Assembly: GCA_022606135.1 (NCBI GenBank)
Contig: JABYQN010000009.1
Coordinates: 955,001-1,019,000, forward strand
Reading direction: 5' to 3'
DNA length: 64,000 nucleotides
Source: Fomes fomentarius
Lineage: Eukaryota > Basidiomycota > Agaricomycetes > Polyporales > Polyporaceae
The notes under the pieces were generated by a model that worked only from the letters and a program-made list of their open reading frames with translations, searched no databases and was not told where the DNA came from. Positions 11,033 through 23,902 of the stretch are shown here, in pieces. The position numbers and the translations under genes were made by a program. Numbering within the stretch: position 1 is the first letter of the stretch; each line of letters begins with the position of its first letter.

Positions 11033-12783
11033 TCAAAGCGATCTGCGAGGGTACACCTCCTCTTTGGCGTTCCGCATGCTTGACACTCCGGTATATCCAG
11101 CCGCATGTGCCCTGTGATGTTTCTGTTTAGCGCTCCCCATGTGGTGGACAGAGAGAAAATACGTACCATAATCAACCATCTCAAACGGCGCCAGCCACAA
11201 CCAGTCGTCTAGTAGCTGGCACTCCCCAGGTAAGATACGGTCAGTGCTATGATCCGCGCAGAACAACGCTGGTCGTGGTCGGCCACGACATATGACCTTG
11301 GCGCATTCCGGGCGGAAGGATACGATCTCTAAAGTCTCGTGAGCGGTTCGGGCGAGCGCAAGTAGCGCGTCTTGCACATCAGACGGGGGGAAGTTGTCGA
11401 CCATCGACAACTGAAACATTCGAAGGCGCGGTAACCTTTTCAGCTGGACAGGAGGAGATATCAGAACTATGAGTATGTGATTGATATCATCAATCGACGT
11501 CACGTACAATATCAGGGAAGACTGTCTGGAGGTCCGGACTCGGAAAGTACAGACTCGTGCGCAGATACAGCGTGGTGATTCCTGGAGGAAGGTGGTTGAT
11601 GTATGCGTCTGAATCCGCATTGTCCAGCTCCCCGAAGCTCAGCACCTCCAGGCGAGGGAGCTCGGCGAGGACGGCCATAGCGCTCTTGATGGGTTCTGAT
11701 TCATCTGCTCCGACGACGAGAGACCGCAACAATTTCTTGGGCCGGATGAAGGCAGAGATGACGGCGCCAGCATTGGGCGCAAGGCCGGGACCAATCAATA
11801 GCAAGTGGAAGGCTTCGAGCAGGGGGAAAGCGTCGGGCATGGTCTGCATGAGCTCCAAGGGCAGGCGATAGCTTCCAGCAATGAAGTAGAGCGATAGAGA
11901 GGTGAGTTGCGTTGAATGGTTAAAGACGGATCGCAGTCCGCTCCCGTCTGTCATGTCGACTTGGAGCGACTTCAGCGCGGGTAGGGGGCAATCCAACGGT
12001 AACTCTTGGTACACGACCAGTTTCTGCACGTTCGCAGCATTGTTCTGCAGGATCTTCGTCGTCTTGGCTGCAACGGCGGGCGATAAGTCGCGCGCACTAG
12101 ACCTGCTGTCAATCATGATGAAGATCGCTTTCGCCGCAGGCGGTAAGGTGAATTCTCCGGGGGCGATTTGTGAGAGTCTGAACGAAGGATATCAATACGG
12201 GTGTGGAGAGCGTCAGGTAGCCTTGAGGCTTACGTTGCACGAAACACTCGCAGTTCTGGATTGAGCGCTTTGATCACGGCCTCTGGAGGGTTCGTAGTTT
12301 GCATTCTGCCATGACCGTACCAAGAGAAGGTCTCTAGCATGGGAAGCGCCTTCAAGGCTTCGCTCAGAACCACTACAGATTATAGATCAGATGAACACGA
12401 GTCCCTGGCATCGGCATGAACGGAGCGGAAAACGTACGAATTGTTTCATTTATGTTATCCTGATTGATCCAGTAGGTGCGACACCAGATGGTCAGACCCC
12501 GTACTGCATTCGCAAAGGCAGGGTTTCCTGGAATCTGTTGCAGAAACTCCACAGATCTCTTATGATCTACAAGTGATCGCGCGACAGCATCCCGCTCTAA
12601 CCATTGTTCCCTAGGGTTCTTGATGCCGATGTATATTCTGAGATGTGAGAACAGTGCTCGGAAGGCGAGATCGTGAAAAGTCGTAGAGGCGAAGAGGAGT
12701 GTTTTCTGGGTGGTCCTAGGGCATGCATCGACGACGCTCTGCATAACGTCGGCAGGCAGCACAGGTAGCTGTAGACTGGTCAT
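11033..12783 (-). CDS. F-box/LRR-like protein 2 downstream of nitrate reductase copy 2
   Basis: The best start is ATG at 12783 (MTSLQLPVLPADV). The N-terminus LPADVMQSVVDACPR then FASTTFHDLAFRALFSHL lines up with the equivalent part of F-box protein 1. Central exons (12116-11490 and neighbours) give leucine-rich strands such as LPALKSLQVDMTDGSGLRSV and LPRLEVLSFGELDNADSDAY. A final exon carries RLPRLRMFQLSMV and DDWLWLAPFEMVDYG. At least four introns are needed. It lies tail-to-tail with reductase copy 2, repeating the order seen at copy 1. The role is inferred as an SCF substrate adaptor. The 3' end is uncertain: a possible donor (gtacgt) follows VDYG near 11160, so the tail to 11033 may not be coding. 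Confidence 0.68.
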
Positions 12784-14225
12784 CGAATGGGTGGCACCAC
12801 GGTTGTAGCGTAGAACTTGAAGATGCTGGCGTGAAAAGAAGAGGCGTGGGTGTGCCACACGCCAAACCGTACATCTTCAACTTCCAGTGACGGCAATCGC
12901 CATTCAGAAGCGCCTGGCCAAAGGACCACAGAAACCATAATACTCCGTGGATGATACACCTTTGATGATGTGGTATTATCCTAGGACGTGACAAGCCGGT
13001 TCACACAAGGTCTCGCAAGCCTCGTATACTGCAACCGCCTATATGTCTGGCTAGGTTGGCGGCAGAGATGAGCATGGCCGGAGTACACTGGACGAAGTAC
13101 TCTTCACATTCAGCCGAGTGTGATCAATTATGAGGTCAAGAACAGAATGAGCCTCCTGTGGAGATGCCGCATTGCGCCTGATGATGATGACACGGACCGC
13201 AGAGTTCAATTACGCTGCACGAGTCGGGACTGTGTTATCATACTTGCTGCAGGTCCAGCATCAATGAGTATGACACGGCCCTGATGCCAGACTTCAAGGT
13301 GAACTCCTCAGGAAGCCGTGGTGATATCGAATCGCCTGTCAGCAGAAGGTCTCTAACCGACTGAGCATCGGTCACGAATCATATAGCGACAATTGAGCCG
13401 GTGAGTGCGGACATCATTGGGGAGGGCCACCTGTTACGGAGGCAAGATTCACTCTACTCATGAGATATGCGGGAGGCAAACATCAAGCTACGTACCATAA
13501 ACTCCCGGAGCTTTCACCGATGTATATCAAACAAACGACCACTTTCTTTGTTGGAGCGTGTCCCTTTTGTTCTGTTCCCATATTTCAACACTGGAAGTGA
13601 CGGTCACGCGTGATCCTTGATAGAGCAAAGTATGAGGAGATTAGTAATATGTGAGGTCGTAGACACGAGAGGAAGTATCTGCTGGGTTGCACGATGACAT
13701 ATGGTTGAAAACAAGAATATCTGTCGCAGGCGCAACTTGAGACTGAGTCACAGAGGTGACAGACGTTACGTCACATAGGGGTCTCGCGACCATCAAAATC
13801 AAAGCATAAGCGGCATAATATATTAGTAGATGTTGGTCTCTTTCGTCACTCGTGCCCCAGTCCTGCTCTGCAGGCTTGGCTGAAGAAAGTACAGCATCTT
13901 ATACCCATCAGTGCGGTAGCAAAGCATTTTGGAGCCCGGTAAGCCCATGTCCGCGCTGCGTTTTGATCTTGTGATGATGCAAGACGTGGGTATCCGTGTG
14001 CAGCGTCCGGGTTGCAACAAAGGCTATTCGCTATGATCAACGGCACGGAGCCATTCCCAGATATATAGTCTGACGCCGCCCACATGGCGGCCCCTTTGGT
14101 TTCCCCTTCCTCACGACGATCTCCGCGTTCACGAATTCACGGCCTGGTGTCGCGACCCCCGTCACTGTCTTATAAGTCCAACTCAAGTCTACCTACATTG
14201 CCTGGAGCACCCCACGACGCACACC
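12784..14225. other. Intergenic region, no gene seen
   Basis: The 1.4 kb lies between the start of F-box 2 and the start of the lactonase gene, so it must hold both promoters. Short open frames here have no recognisable protein character. A TATAAG element is at about 14171, some 55 bases before the lactonase ATG. Confidence 0.45.
14169..14176 (+). promoter_or_regulatory. Candidate TATA box of the lactonase gene
   Basis: The sequence cttataag lies about 50-55 bases upstream of ATG 14226. Short TATA-to-ATG distances are usual in fungi with short leaders. This is a motif match only. Confidence 0.4.
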
Positions 14226-15584
14226 ATGGTCAACTTCACGATCCTTGCCGGCGGATACTCAACTTTCATCGCCACCTACCTGTTCAACTCAGACGCGAAC
14301 ACCCTCACTGTGCTCGGTGAGAACCCAAGTGGACAGAACCCATCATGGATCGCGCTTCATCCGACGAACAAGAGCATTCTCTAGTGCGTATCACATTCGC
14401 GCAGGTTCAGTTCTGGTTTCCTGACTTCCTTCGAAAAGCGCCACTAATGAGAACACCGATGGCGCGATCCAATCCTTCGTCGTCAAATCGGACGGTCTAC
14501 TCACCGACGCGCTCGCCACAACAAGCACAGGGGGGAATGGTCCGGCGTTCGCCATTCCCTTCTCAACAGGCGAGGTCGCTGCCATGAACGTATGTGCCTC
14601 CCTCTCAGTCTCAGCCGCCTGTACGCACACTCTCACACCCATCGCTACACGACTCACAGTTCGGTGGAGGCAACGGAGTGATCGTCCCAACAGAAGAGGA
14701 CCCGACGCAGTTTGTGGCTGATGCGCCCATCATCACCTTCGGAGATGCGTCCACCTCGCACCCGCACATGGCACTCGAGGTCGGCTCGGAGGTCTTCGTT
14801 CCGGACCTGGTACGTCCCAGCTATCCATAATTGCACGCCTCCGTTCCCCCACCCCATGTGCATGACGACGCACAGTTGTCAGCGCCACACCCTGCATGCT
14901 TGCCCTCCGAGCATAACTTATGAATTCCTTCGACTGACGCCGGGTCTTTCCCTATTCTGCCAACAACAGGGCTTGGACAGGATCTGGCGACTCGCGCAGT
15001 CCGGCACGCCAGGCAACTACTCGATCACAGGCCAGATCGACCAGCCCTCGGGCTCCGGCCCGCGACACATCGTCGTGCGCGGCGACCAGCTCTACACGAT
15101 CCACGAAGTCTCGTCGACGCTCACGCAGCAGACGATCCCGTCCGACCCGTCCGTGTCCGACGCGCCGCTCACCGCCAACTTCTCCATCATCCCGCCCGAC
15201 CTCCCCGCGGGCGCGTCGATGTTCGCGGCAGAGATCCTGCTCGCGGAGGCGTCGACCGCGCCCGGCAGCGAGTTCACGCAGCCGTTCCTCTACGTGTCGA
15301 ACCGCAACCTCGGCACGCCCGACCCGCGCGGGGACGCGATCGCGATCTACCAGGTCGAGCCCGCGCTCCAGCTCGTCAAGCACGTCTTCACCGGCCTGGA
15401 CCAGATCCGCGGCATGGAGCTCAGCGGCGGGTGCGAGAACGCGTTCCTCGTCGCCGCGGGCGTGCAGGGCACCGCGGGCACGGTCGTGCTCAAGCGCACG
15501 AACGGCGGCGCGGACCTTGAGATCGTCGCGACGAACACGGACATCCCGACCCGCACGAGCTTTGTCTGGATCGAGGACAACTAG
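14226..15584 (+). CDS. Lactonase-like seven-bladed beta-propeller protein
   Basis: The family covers 6-phosphogluconolactonase-like and carboxymuconate cyclase-like enzymes, which act on sugar or aromatic lactones. ATG 14226 starts MVNFTILAGGYSTFIATYLF. Four exons are joined: the first through PSWIALHPTNKSILY, the second ENTDGAIQSFVVKSDG, the third STSHPHMALEVGSEVFVPDL, the fourth from 14970. The joined F-V-P-D-L-G-L-D-R-I-W is the family hallmark (PDLGxDR). Further blade motifs are GSGPRHIVV, LYTIHEVSSTL, QPFLYVSNRN and GMELSGGCENAFLVA. The product is about 360 residues, normal for the family, and ends SFVWIEDN. No signal peptide is evident. The last exon is much more GC-rich at third positions than the surrounding DNA. 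The exact substrate cannot be told. Confidence 0.88.
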
Positions 15585-16954
15585 GCGTCAGGTGCGCACC
15601 GCGCTGTGCCGTGTCAATATGCCGTAGGTGCAAGTTCGACAAATCGAACCCCACCGATGTTGAACGTTGACCGGGGATCGTTGGCATGCATATATGCGTC
15701 ACTACGTAGTTGGGCGTAGCAATGTTCTTGTGTGTTTTGGTAACTTATTCTTTTGGGCAATGGTATTGTTCGTCGTGAGGAATTCGAAGAAGACCGTCGA
15801 TGTTGTGCTGTTTATTGTCAGTGTTGGAGTCGAGTCGTCGCATCATGTGGGCCCTTGTGTATAGTAACAGACACCGCCTGTTCCTTGTATCATGAGGTAC
15901 GTAGACGGCTCAACTTGACACCTAATCACGGACGGCAGTTTCTTCGCACTGCAGGAAGACAATAATGGGGGTATCAACGTGGGGTATCAATTGCATTTGT
16001 GCGTGCACACAGCAACGCGGGGGGTAAGCGGCATGTACAGCAAGTGTAACCAAATCTAGATACGTTCTAGTAGTTCGTACATGAATGTATGTTCGCATTT
16101 GACGCGTATGTGTGGTATTGGTATGGCCCGCCGCCATATAAGTATAGGTGTATGTTCGTCTAGTGATCGTCGACCGTGCCAATATATGTAGGGCAAAATA
16201 CTGGGGACAGTTCCAAGAAAAGAGAGCGAGAAAGTTTGATCATGAAAGTGAACAAGATGACGCTTTCAGGCAATTATGATAGCGATAATCGAGCGGAGGA
16301 CGAGTCGGGGTTTTGTTTTGTTTGGGAAGAGGCTTGTCTGTGCACGTGGGGGGGAGAGCGCGAAAGAGGAAGAGTCGTCATGAGAAACAAGAAGCGGAAG
16401 CGGAAGCGCCAGATCTGCATAGAAAAGAGAGGGTATGAGAATGCCCTGAGAGCATTGAGGGGCAGCAGCAGCAGTAGCCGGGTAACGATAACGAGAGCAG
16501 AGCGCACTACGAGGCGAGGCAAGGCAAGGCAAGTCGAGTCGAGGCAAGGGGTATTAAAGACTATGTACGCGGTACTATAACATATGTACAATTACTTGAG
16601 GCCCTTTTCTGCGAGCCGTTTCGTTATCCGTGTTCGTCGTATGTCCGTGATGATGAGAGCAAGAAAGTTCAAGAACGAGAAGAAGAAGGAAAGAGGAAGA
16701 GAAAGGAGATGAAGAGAGGTGAGAAAGCCAGGAACGTCAAGAAGGTGGTGGTGGTGGTCATGGTAGCGGTGGTGGGAGGTGTGCGTCATAAAGCCCAATA
16801 TTGCAGATCATACAAGAACGTGAAAAATTTTACACACAAGATTAATGCGTCCGCGAGAACAACGAGAGCGCGCGCCGTCCCGTCGACGGAGGCCTGCAAC
16901 TGCCTCCGAGCGCGAGAAGCTCGACGAAAAAGTGATCTTCTTTGTTATTCTCGC
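15585..16954. other. Intergenic region, no gene seen
   Basis: The 1.4 kb lies between two genes that converge. It is purine-rich from about 16200 to 16760 (GAA, GAG and AAG tracts, gtggtggtggtgg near 16745), giving long but compositionally biased open frames that I do not accept as genes. Confidence 0.4.
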
Positions 16955-18745
16955 TCACGAAGCGGTCATGCGCCGGTTGCCAGGCCCACTCCGCCTCGGA
17001 GCCTGTCCACCGACGAACGGAGGCTGAGGTTGAGGAGCAGAAGCATGGGGGAGCGCCGCGCGCATCGGAGCACCCGAGTGGTGCTGGTATTGAATAGTCG
17101 GCGCACCGTGAGAGTGGGAGTGGGAAGGGTACTGCCCAGGATACTGCGCGTGTGGGTGCAAGTGGTGCTGAGGACCGGCTTGCTGAGGGTACTGCGAGGT
17201 GGGCGCGGGCGGGAGTGCGTACGCATATGCTGAAGGGCCGACCATGGTCGGTGGGGGCCCGTACGCGTGCTGAGGCGTGCGACGGGAAGGTGGGCATGTA
17301 GGCGGCGGGACGTCACGCTCGTATCCCCAGGTCGCGATCGGCATAGGAGGGTTCGGGATGACTGCGCTCGCGGCGCGCGCCCTTGCAGTACCTGCCAAAG
17401 AGAACGCGGGCCCGTCGTGCACGGAGTGCGACGAAGACGGAGAGGGCGGTCGCCTGCACGGAAGAGCTCAAGGAGCCGGGGATGGCGCTTTGCCTCTGCG
17501 ATGAAAAGGTGGGCCCCGGCGAGCTCGGGACGGGGTGAGAGGACGATGCGGGCAAGGGCGGGATTCTGGGCGATCTGTTGGAATGAGAGGCGCAAATGCA
17601 AAGTCAGCGACGGTTGGTTTCAAGGTGACGTGGAGAAGCAAGGAGTGGGGAAATGAGGTGATCGGGCGGAGAGTCTGGGCGGAGGGAAGGAGAGAAATGA
17701 AGGCGAGAATGAGAGAAAGACGCACATCAAGGAGAGTGGTATTCCACACCGCGGGGAGCTGCGTTTGCAGAGTGTGCAGCCGGGGCGCGGCAGCCAGCGC
17801 CTGTGTGAGGGCGCTTGCGGCGGGAGAGGGGCTCAACCGGAACGCAACGTTGACCGTCTCCTGCAGAATCCCAGCCAGTTACGTCAGTGGTGGCCTAAGA
17901 AGAACCGTGTCCCAAACATCGCGCCCAAGAATGCCTCGCGCCCGATCGAAGTGCAGAACTCCCCTCGCCATCTTTCTTCTCTCCGATGGCCCAGACGGAC
18001 GCGTAGCACAGGTACGCTCCAACCTTGCTCCGTGCGACGTCGCATACTCCACGACAGCGCGCGCGCACACAACAGCGAACTCGGGGATGCAGGAACACAG
18101 CATATGGAGAAGCAAAGCAAGCACTCACGAGTTTGGGCCAGCGCGAGATAGCCTTGGCGAGCTGCTCGAAGACATGTATAGCGTTAGGCTGCGTCAAATA
18201 TGCGTTCTTGCGGATGACGAGGTGGCGGATAGAACGCGTCCTCATGAACGCCTCGCAGAAGTCGACAACGGCTGAGCCGCGCGGACCCTCTCCGGCTGCA
18301 GGCACGAGACCAGTCGCGACCGTGATTTGGGGGCTGTCACCGTTGTCGACGGTGATGTCGAGCGTGTCGAGATTGTAGCAGAGTGGGACGATGTCGCGAA
18401 GGGCGGGCGAGGTCGCGTGGACGTGCAGACTGCGAACGCATGGTGCGAGCTCGGGAGTGTGTCGGAGAGCACGTAAGAGGAGCTCGGCGTGGCGAGGGGT
18501 GCGGAGGATAGGATGGCGGTAGTGGACAGGCGTCGCGATACGTAACCAAGAACGACATACGAGGAGAGGGGAGATGATGTTGGGATGGCGGGGGTAGGGG
18601 GCGTCTGGTAGAGGTGCCACGATGGCCTTGGAGAGGGCTCGGGTGACTGGAGGAGGACGAGGGCAAAGATGCGCTCAAGAATCTCCTCGGGAATGTCGTG
18701 GAGGGTTAAAGGCATGGGCGCGAATGGTTGACGAGTGGAGTACAT
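16955..18745 (-). CDS. F-box protein 3 with proline-rich tail; probable frame break
   Basis: ATG 18745 opens MYSTRQPFAPMPLTLHDIPE; the F-box core is IPEEILERIFALVLL. The next conserved part, SPLLVCRSWLRIATPVHYRH, then leucine-rich NLDTLDITVDNGDSP and RSIRHLVIRKNAYLTQPNAI, is in another frame from about 18620 down. Between them I find no GT-AG pair that joins the frames, so a one-base indel or sequence error is likely. Later exons give AAAPRLHTLQTQLPAVWNTT and NPALARIVLSPRPELAGAHL. The C-terminus is a Pro/Gln/His-rich low-complexity segment (about 17390-16955) such as QPQPPFVGGQAPRRS. It is a presumed SCF adaptor. It is unlike the two F-box genes near the reductases, with no shared C-terminal WLL motif. 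Introns after 18130 are uncertain. Confidence 0.6.
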
Positions 18746-21700
18746 GAGAGATGCGTGGGCGGTCTGACGGGGATGGGGCAGGGAGACGGCTCGAGGTGGG
18801 CAGATTTAAGTAAACGGATTCGGTAGAGGGGGTGGTGAAGCGCGCGAGTGAGCTGCGTTTATCCGAGATGAGGAAGAGAGACCCGGGGAGTGGGACACGC
18901 GCTTTATAGCGAGCTACGCGAAGGATAGATGGGCAGCTCGGGGAGTGGATACGTGAGCTGTGTAGGTGGAGGCCAGAGAGCTTGTTAATGTGCAAGGACG
19001 ATGCGGGAGGAATGATGAAACAGAGTTTGAGGCTGTTGCTGGTTTTTGTGAGCCAATTGTTTTGCGCACGGCCACCTGTGAGGTTCGCGGGGCGGCAGCG
19101 GGAAGAGGGAAGGGCAAGAGCCCCTTGCGACGGACCCGCATTGGGCTAGCCGACGTCGGGGGAGCGGGCATAGAGCGAGGCAGGTTCCATGGCTTGTCCG
19201 TTGCCTCACTGTCGCAGAATGAGCCCTCGTCTAGGAACCCGGCGTCTGCCCGCCTTCCTCCCATAAAAGGCATTTCATCTCGGCTGCTATCGCCGATCCG
19301 CCGATTGCATCAATGGAGCCGGCGGCATGCCCTTAGTGGGGGCCGTCGCGTGGCCGGTGTACGACACCCTGTCCTCCCAACGCTCCGGCTCTGCCCCGCT
19401 CAGTCTTGCACAAATCTTCGCCTTGCCCTCCGCCAGCCGGGGATCTCATACACTCTAAGTACTCATACAGGATGTGTGCCCTGCGCGTTTACTTGCTCAT
19501 AGACGCCATCTCGCTCTCGCCCGCCACGCCGCACAACAGTTCTAACTGACAACTGCCGCACTGCACCGCGATCGTACGCCAGGGCCTCCCTTTTTGGAGC
19601 TTAGGGGACCATCCCTGCTGCGCCGCCGGCACTCGCCAGCTCACATCATCTATCGCCCCCCACGCCACCCGGTCATTCTCTCCATTGCCAGTCAAGTTCG
19701 TCCCAGGAAGCACCATCACCCCTCCACTCCGACGTCAGCCGAGGCTCTAAACTCTAAAGATTACAGTACGCGCACCACCGAACTGTAAACATTGCATACA
19801 GAACCTTGCGCTCAAAAGGCTGCGCCTTAGACTATCATCGACAATCAACCCTAACTGTGAACAAACGACAGATCTCGCTGCGTGCACTCTTCCGAACTCG
19901 CCCAACAGAGATGTGCCGGCATTCCCGATTGCTTACTGAATTTCATTCTCCTTCTCGTGTATGCGTCCCCGCCGACAAGACCGTAGGCCGTGCCATTGGC
20001 ATGCATGATCTTTCACCAATCTCAATCTGTCCACCCGGCGATCCAGCCTGCCACCGCCACGCTCCAGGTCCCATTCAAAGCCTGAGTCTCTAACAATACA
20101 CACCCGATGGCCCGTCCACCATTATGTACTACTCATACCTGCGGCTTGTACTCAGCCCCCCTTCCGCCCAACAATGCACCATACTTCTGAGGCTGTGCCT
20201 CTCGCCCAGCCCACTCGGTCTCCTCGGTCGCCTCGCCTGTCTGCCACCCACTTGTCTCGCTATGACCTCATACTGCAGTCATCCTCGCCATCCCCTGCGT
20301 CCCAACCTCACTCTCCCTTCCCTTCATTCATTCATGTCACACGAACCCTACCATCACGGCGGCGTAACCAACCGTGCGCTCTTAACGCGGCTTCTCGCAG
20401 CAAATCATCGTCTGAGCCGCTTCCGGCTTTCTGCGGCCGCACTGGCTTCCCCAGCGTTCAACGTTCAGCAGCGCCAGTATATCTGTATGTTCCCTATTGA
20501 ATCGTTCAGGGTTCGGCGTCCATCGTCCTCGGAAAGGCAAATGCAAATACATTGTCACCCCCCGCTGTGCATCAGAGTCCCCGGGAATCAGACCGTTCGA
20601 CCGTTCCACGAAGCACGAAGCACAACTCAGAAACCACGAAAACCATCGACAGGACAGCGACATGACACGTTGCACATCAGTATTCCAGGACCAGAACATA
20701 TCAGATTCCAGATGCCCGCCACGCCGACTGTCAAGCCCTGGCCACACGGTCAAGTGCCACGCCAATGCTGCGACAATTCCCTCTCCCGCTTCCGCGCAAA
20801 AACTTTCAGAGGGAGAAGAAGCCCCCCACGTGCACCAGTCTCCGTGTCCCCGTCAGTGTCCATGCGCGACCACGATACGCCGCAGCGCGTCCTCCGCCCT
20901 TCTGTCCGCCCTTACACCCCTTCCGCCCCTTCTGCCCTTTCCACCCCTGGACTTCCTGCCTTCCTTGTTCGCTTTGGATATGTTCAGGATGCTCCGTGAT
21001 GCCTGGCTTCCTCGGGACGGCAATATCGATGTCCATGGACCATGGACCATGGCTACGCCCATGCTCACTATGCTCGTGGTCTAGGTCCAGGTCAGGTTCC
21101 TCTCCGCGCTACCCAGTGCTGACAGTGCTGCGCGGGCCTGCCCCGCACGTGCACGTGCGCGGACGCACAGAGCTTGTCAGCCACCATCGGGCACTGTGCG
21201 GCTGGGAGAGATCCCATCCCGCGGAGTCCCACTGCGGCCGCGCGCATCCTTCCGATAGGCTCACGGTGTTTCAAGTGTTTCAGGACACAGGGTCCACGCA
21301 TAGCGTTCTGTGAAACGCACTGTGGGCCGGCTTCAGTGGGTCGGAGGCCAGGTATGTGATATGTGTGTGCCACTTCTGCCAGTGCAGTGGCCACGGTGGG
21401 CGTAGATGGCGAAGGGAGCCTTGAATGATATGTGGACAAAGTTCAACCAGAACCGCAGAACACGATCAACCGTGTTATGTGGCAGTAGTGCGTCGGGCCG
21501 AACGAGTCGGAAAACGCTCATCCTCGAGATCAATCATTCGGTGACCACATAGTACTACTTACTACCCCATATACGCTCACATGCTCGTGATGCACCTACG
21601 CGTGCGCTCGTGTCCGAGTACGTCGGCGGGACGCTTGAGCTTGAAGGATTGACAGCAGGCCAACTACGTCGGATGGCCCATCATCATTGTCGTTGCGGGT

Positions 21701-23620
21701 GCGTGCCACTCCTGATTCCTCAGTGCCATAATCGTGATTCTAATCATTCTATAGGGATATCATGATCATGATCATGCCGTGGTTCCATCCCTCTAGCTCT
21801 CGCATGTCAAACTCCTCAGAGCTTCACAGCGTCTTGCAGTGCGCACAAGCTCGCGGCGACTTCACAGAACTAGCAGCACACACGACGCACTGGCAGGATT
21901 CGGAAGACCAGACTGCTCTCAGAACGGACACGCCGGCGGGTGCGAGAAAGCGACGGAATGGACGCAACCCGGCACTGGCAAACGTACGCTGGCTGCGAAG
22001 CACGGTGGACCCGAGCACGGAGCGGCCCCGGCTTCCTTCTCAGTCACGGGCTCAACTGGCACCACTGCACACGCTCGCTCCATTGTCACGCCTTATCAGG
22101 CGTTGCGTATGTAAGTCCGGAGCTTGTTCGACCGCCGGCTGCTCCAGAGCCTCCAGGATCTGATACTACTGGACCATACCATGATTCCTACAGGGCACGG
22201 CAAGCAGCAAGGCAGCCGAGCAAACCTGCCAGTGAGCTTTGGGGGTTGTGGCTACTGGCCACAGGGCCTAGGTGGACGTGGGGCGCGCGGCAGCAGCTGA
22301 GGAACGTACTAGTGTCACGCTGACACGACTCGGTTCTCCCCCTTCCCCTGCGTGCTGGACTGGGACGTACGGCACCACGGTCCAGGTCCGCATGTGTTGG
22401 TGCTATAAGCCCCCAGAAGAGCGCACGCATGGCTGTGAAGAGCGCACTGAGGGCTAAGCTCCGGCTGGATCGTGATATTCTAGGCAATAGGGTACCAGGT
22501 GCTGTCGACCACACGATCGCGCTGAGCTTGAGCCAAGATCCCACTCTCGGAGAGTTCGATCTGGGCGTTGGACGAACGGGAGGGAACACGGTCTCGATGC
22601 AATAGGTGTGTCATGCCGAACCTTGTGCTGCCCATGATCCATGATCATCGCCCGTGGCTGCTCATCACCGTCGCATCGAGCAGCCTCGCGAGCTAAAAGT
22701 GAGCATTCGTTCGCATGATGATGTTCGACTCCGACCGCTCGCGTGGACCATGTGCATGATGATCCAGCTGAGAGTCGCGAGCGGCGGCGGCAGCGGCAGC
22801 ACTCTCTGTTCGCCGCATACGGGCCCGCCGGGTCGTCATGCAGAGAAGCGAGAAGTCCACGAAGGTTGCTGCACTTGCTTGCTACTAACGTACGGCCTAC
22901 GACGGCAACGAAGCTCCCACCCCCGGGAAGCAAGTGAAATAGATCCCAGCAATGTGCAGATCTCTAGTCGCTTGTACTTGCAGCTTGAGGTGGGGGCAAC
23001 TCCATCGGCAAACGTATCACCCATTGCCCCATGCAAATGATTGGCCAGCTGCAGACGCTCTCCACCCTCCGAGGTTCCTTCCCTTACACTCCACCAGGCC
23101 TCATTCACCAATCAGCATGTCGGGCTTCAGTGAATGGCCTAGTAGACAAGGAGATTTTTTGATTGACTGTTCAATGGAGATTTTGCACTTTCAAACTGTC
23201 ATGCTCAGCCTCAACGCGTGGCGTGGTGTGCATGAACCGTAACATGCAAATGTGCGCGAGACCCTTCAGCTCCCGAAACCCCGCACTATCTTCCTCTCTT
23301 TTGCTGCAGGTCTTCGCGCGCGCTTCTATACCTTCTCCCCGTTGTCATTCCAATCAACTTGTCCCCAATCGTTCCTACCTTCCGAATCCGGCGAGGGAGG
23401 TCGAACCTCTCTCCACGGTCCGCTCCGCTCTCCGCCCGTCACTTCCGTCGTTCTTCGCCCTATCTCTATTCCTTCTCGAGCTCCCGACTTTGACTAGGGC
23501 CCAGCGGAGTTCTGGCCCCCCTCTGTTCGGTAAGAGGCGAGCTTAGAAGAGCGAGTACGTCGGCAGAAGCACTTTTTTAATCAAGGATTACGACCCCGCT
23601 CAGGAACGGGGGGAACAAAG

Positions 23621-23643
23621 AGAACAGAACAGAACAGAACAGA
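23621..23643 (+). repeat. AGAAC pentamer microsatellite
   Basis: Four perfect copies of AGAAC followed by a partial copy, in the large gene-poor stretch. Confidence 0.9.
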
Positions 23644-23690
23644 CTCGCGGGGCATAGCGCAGTTCCCCGATTCGCCAGCCCTTACTTACT

Positions 23691-23713
23691 GAATGAATGA
23701 ATGAATGAATGAA
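23691..23713 (+). repeat. GAAT tetramer microsatellite
   Basis: Five perfect GAAT copies plus GAA, only about 50 bases after the AGAAC repeat. Confidence 0.9.
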
Positions 23714-23887
23714 AGCCTTTGGGCCTAGAAGAACGCCCATGCCTCAATCACCCGATTAGCCAATTCATACAATTATACCATGGGAGCCGTCGCCCGCTCG
23801 CTTGGACGGGATCACGGAGGTGCTCCATGCCATTGCCATATGGTGCGAGGGAATGCGAGTTGGTTTCTGTTGTGGGTTTGTTGTGGG

Positions 23888-23902
23888 CACACACACACAC
23901 AC
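23888..23902 (+). repeat. CA dinucleotide microsatellite
   Basis: A run of seven CA units plus C, the third simple repeat within 300 bases. Confidence 0.9.

Noticed and set aside
14952..15383. Minus-strand frame of 143 codons over the lactonase gene
   Set aside because: It is the Arg/Asp-rich shadow produced by the GC-rich third positions of the lactonase exon.
20124..20999. Long open frame of 291 codons
   Set aside because: Pro/Ser/Arg-rich composition, overlapping frames of similar length in other phases, and no domain or exon context.
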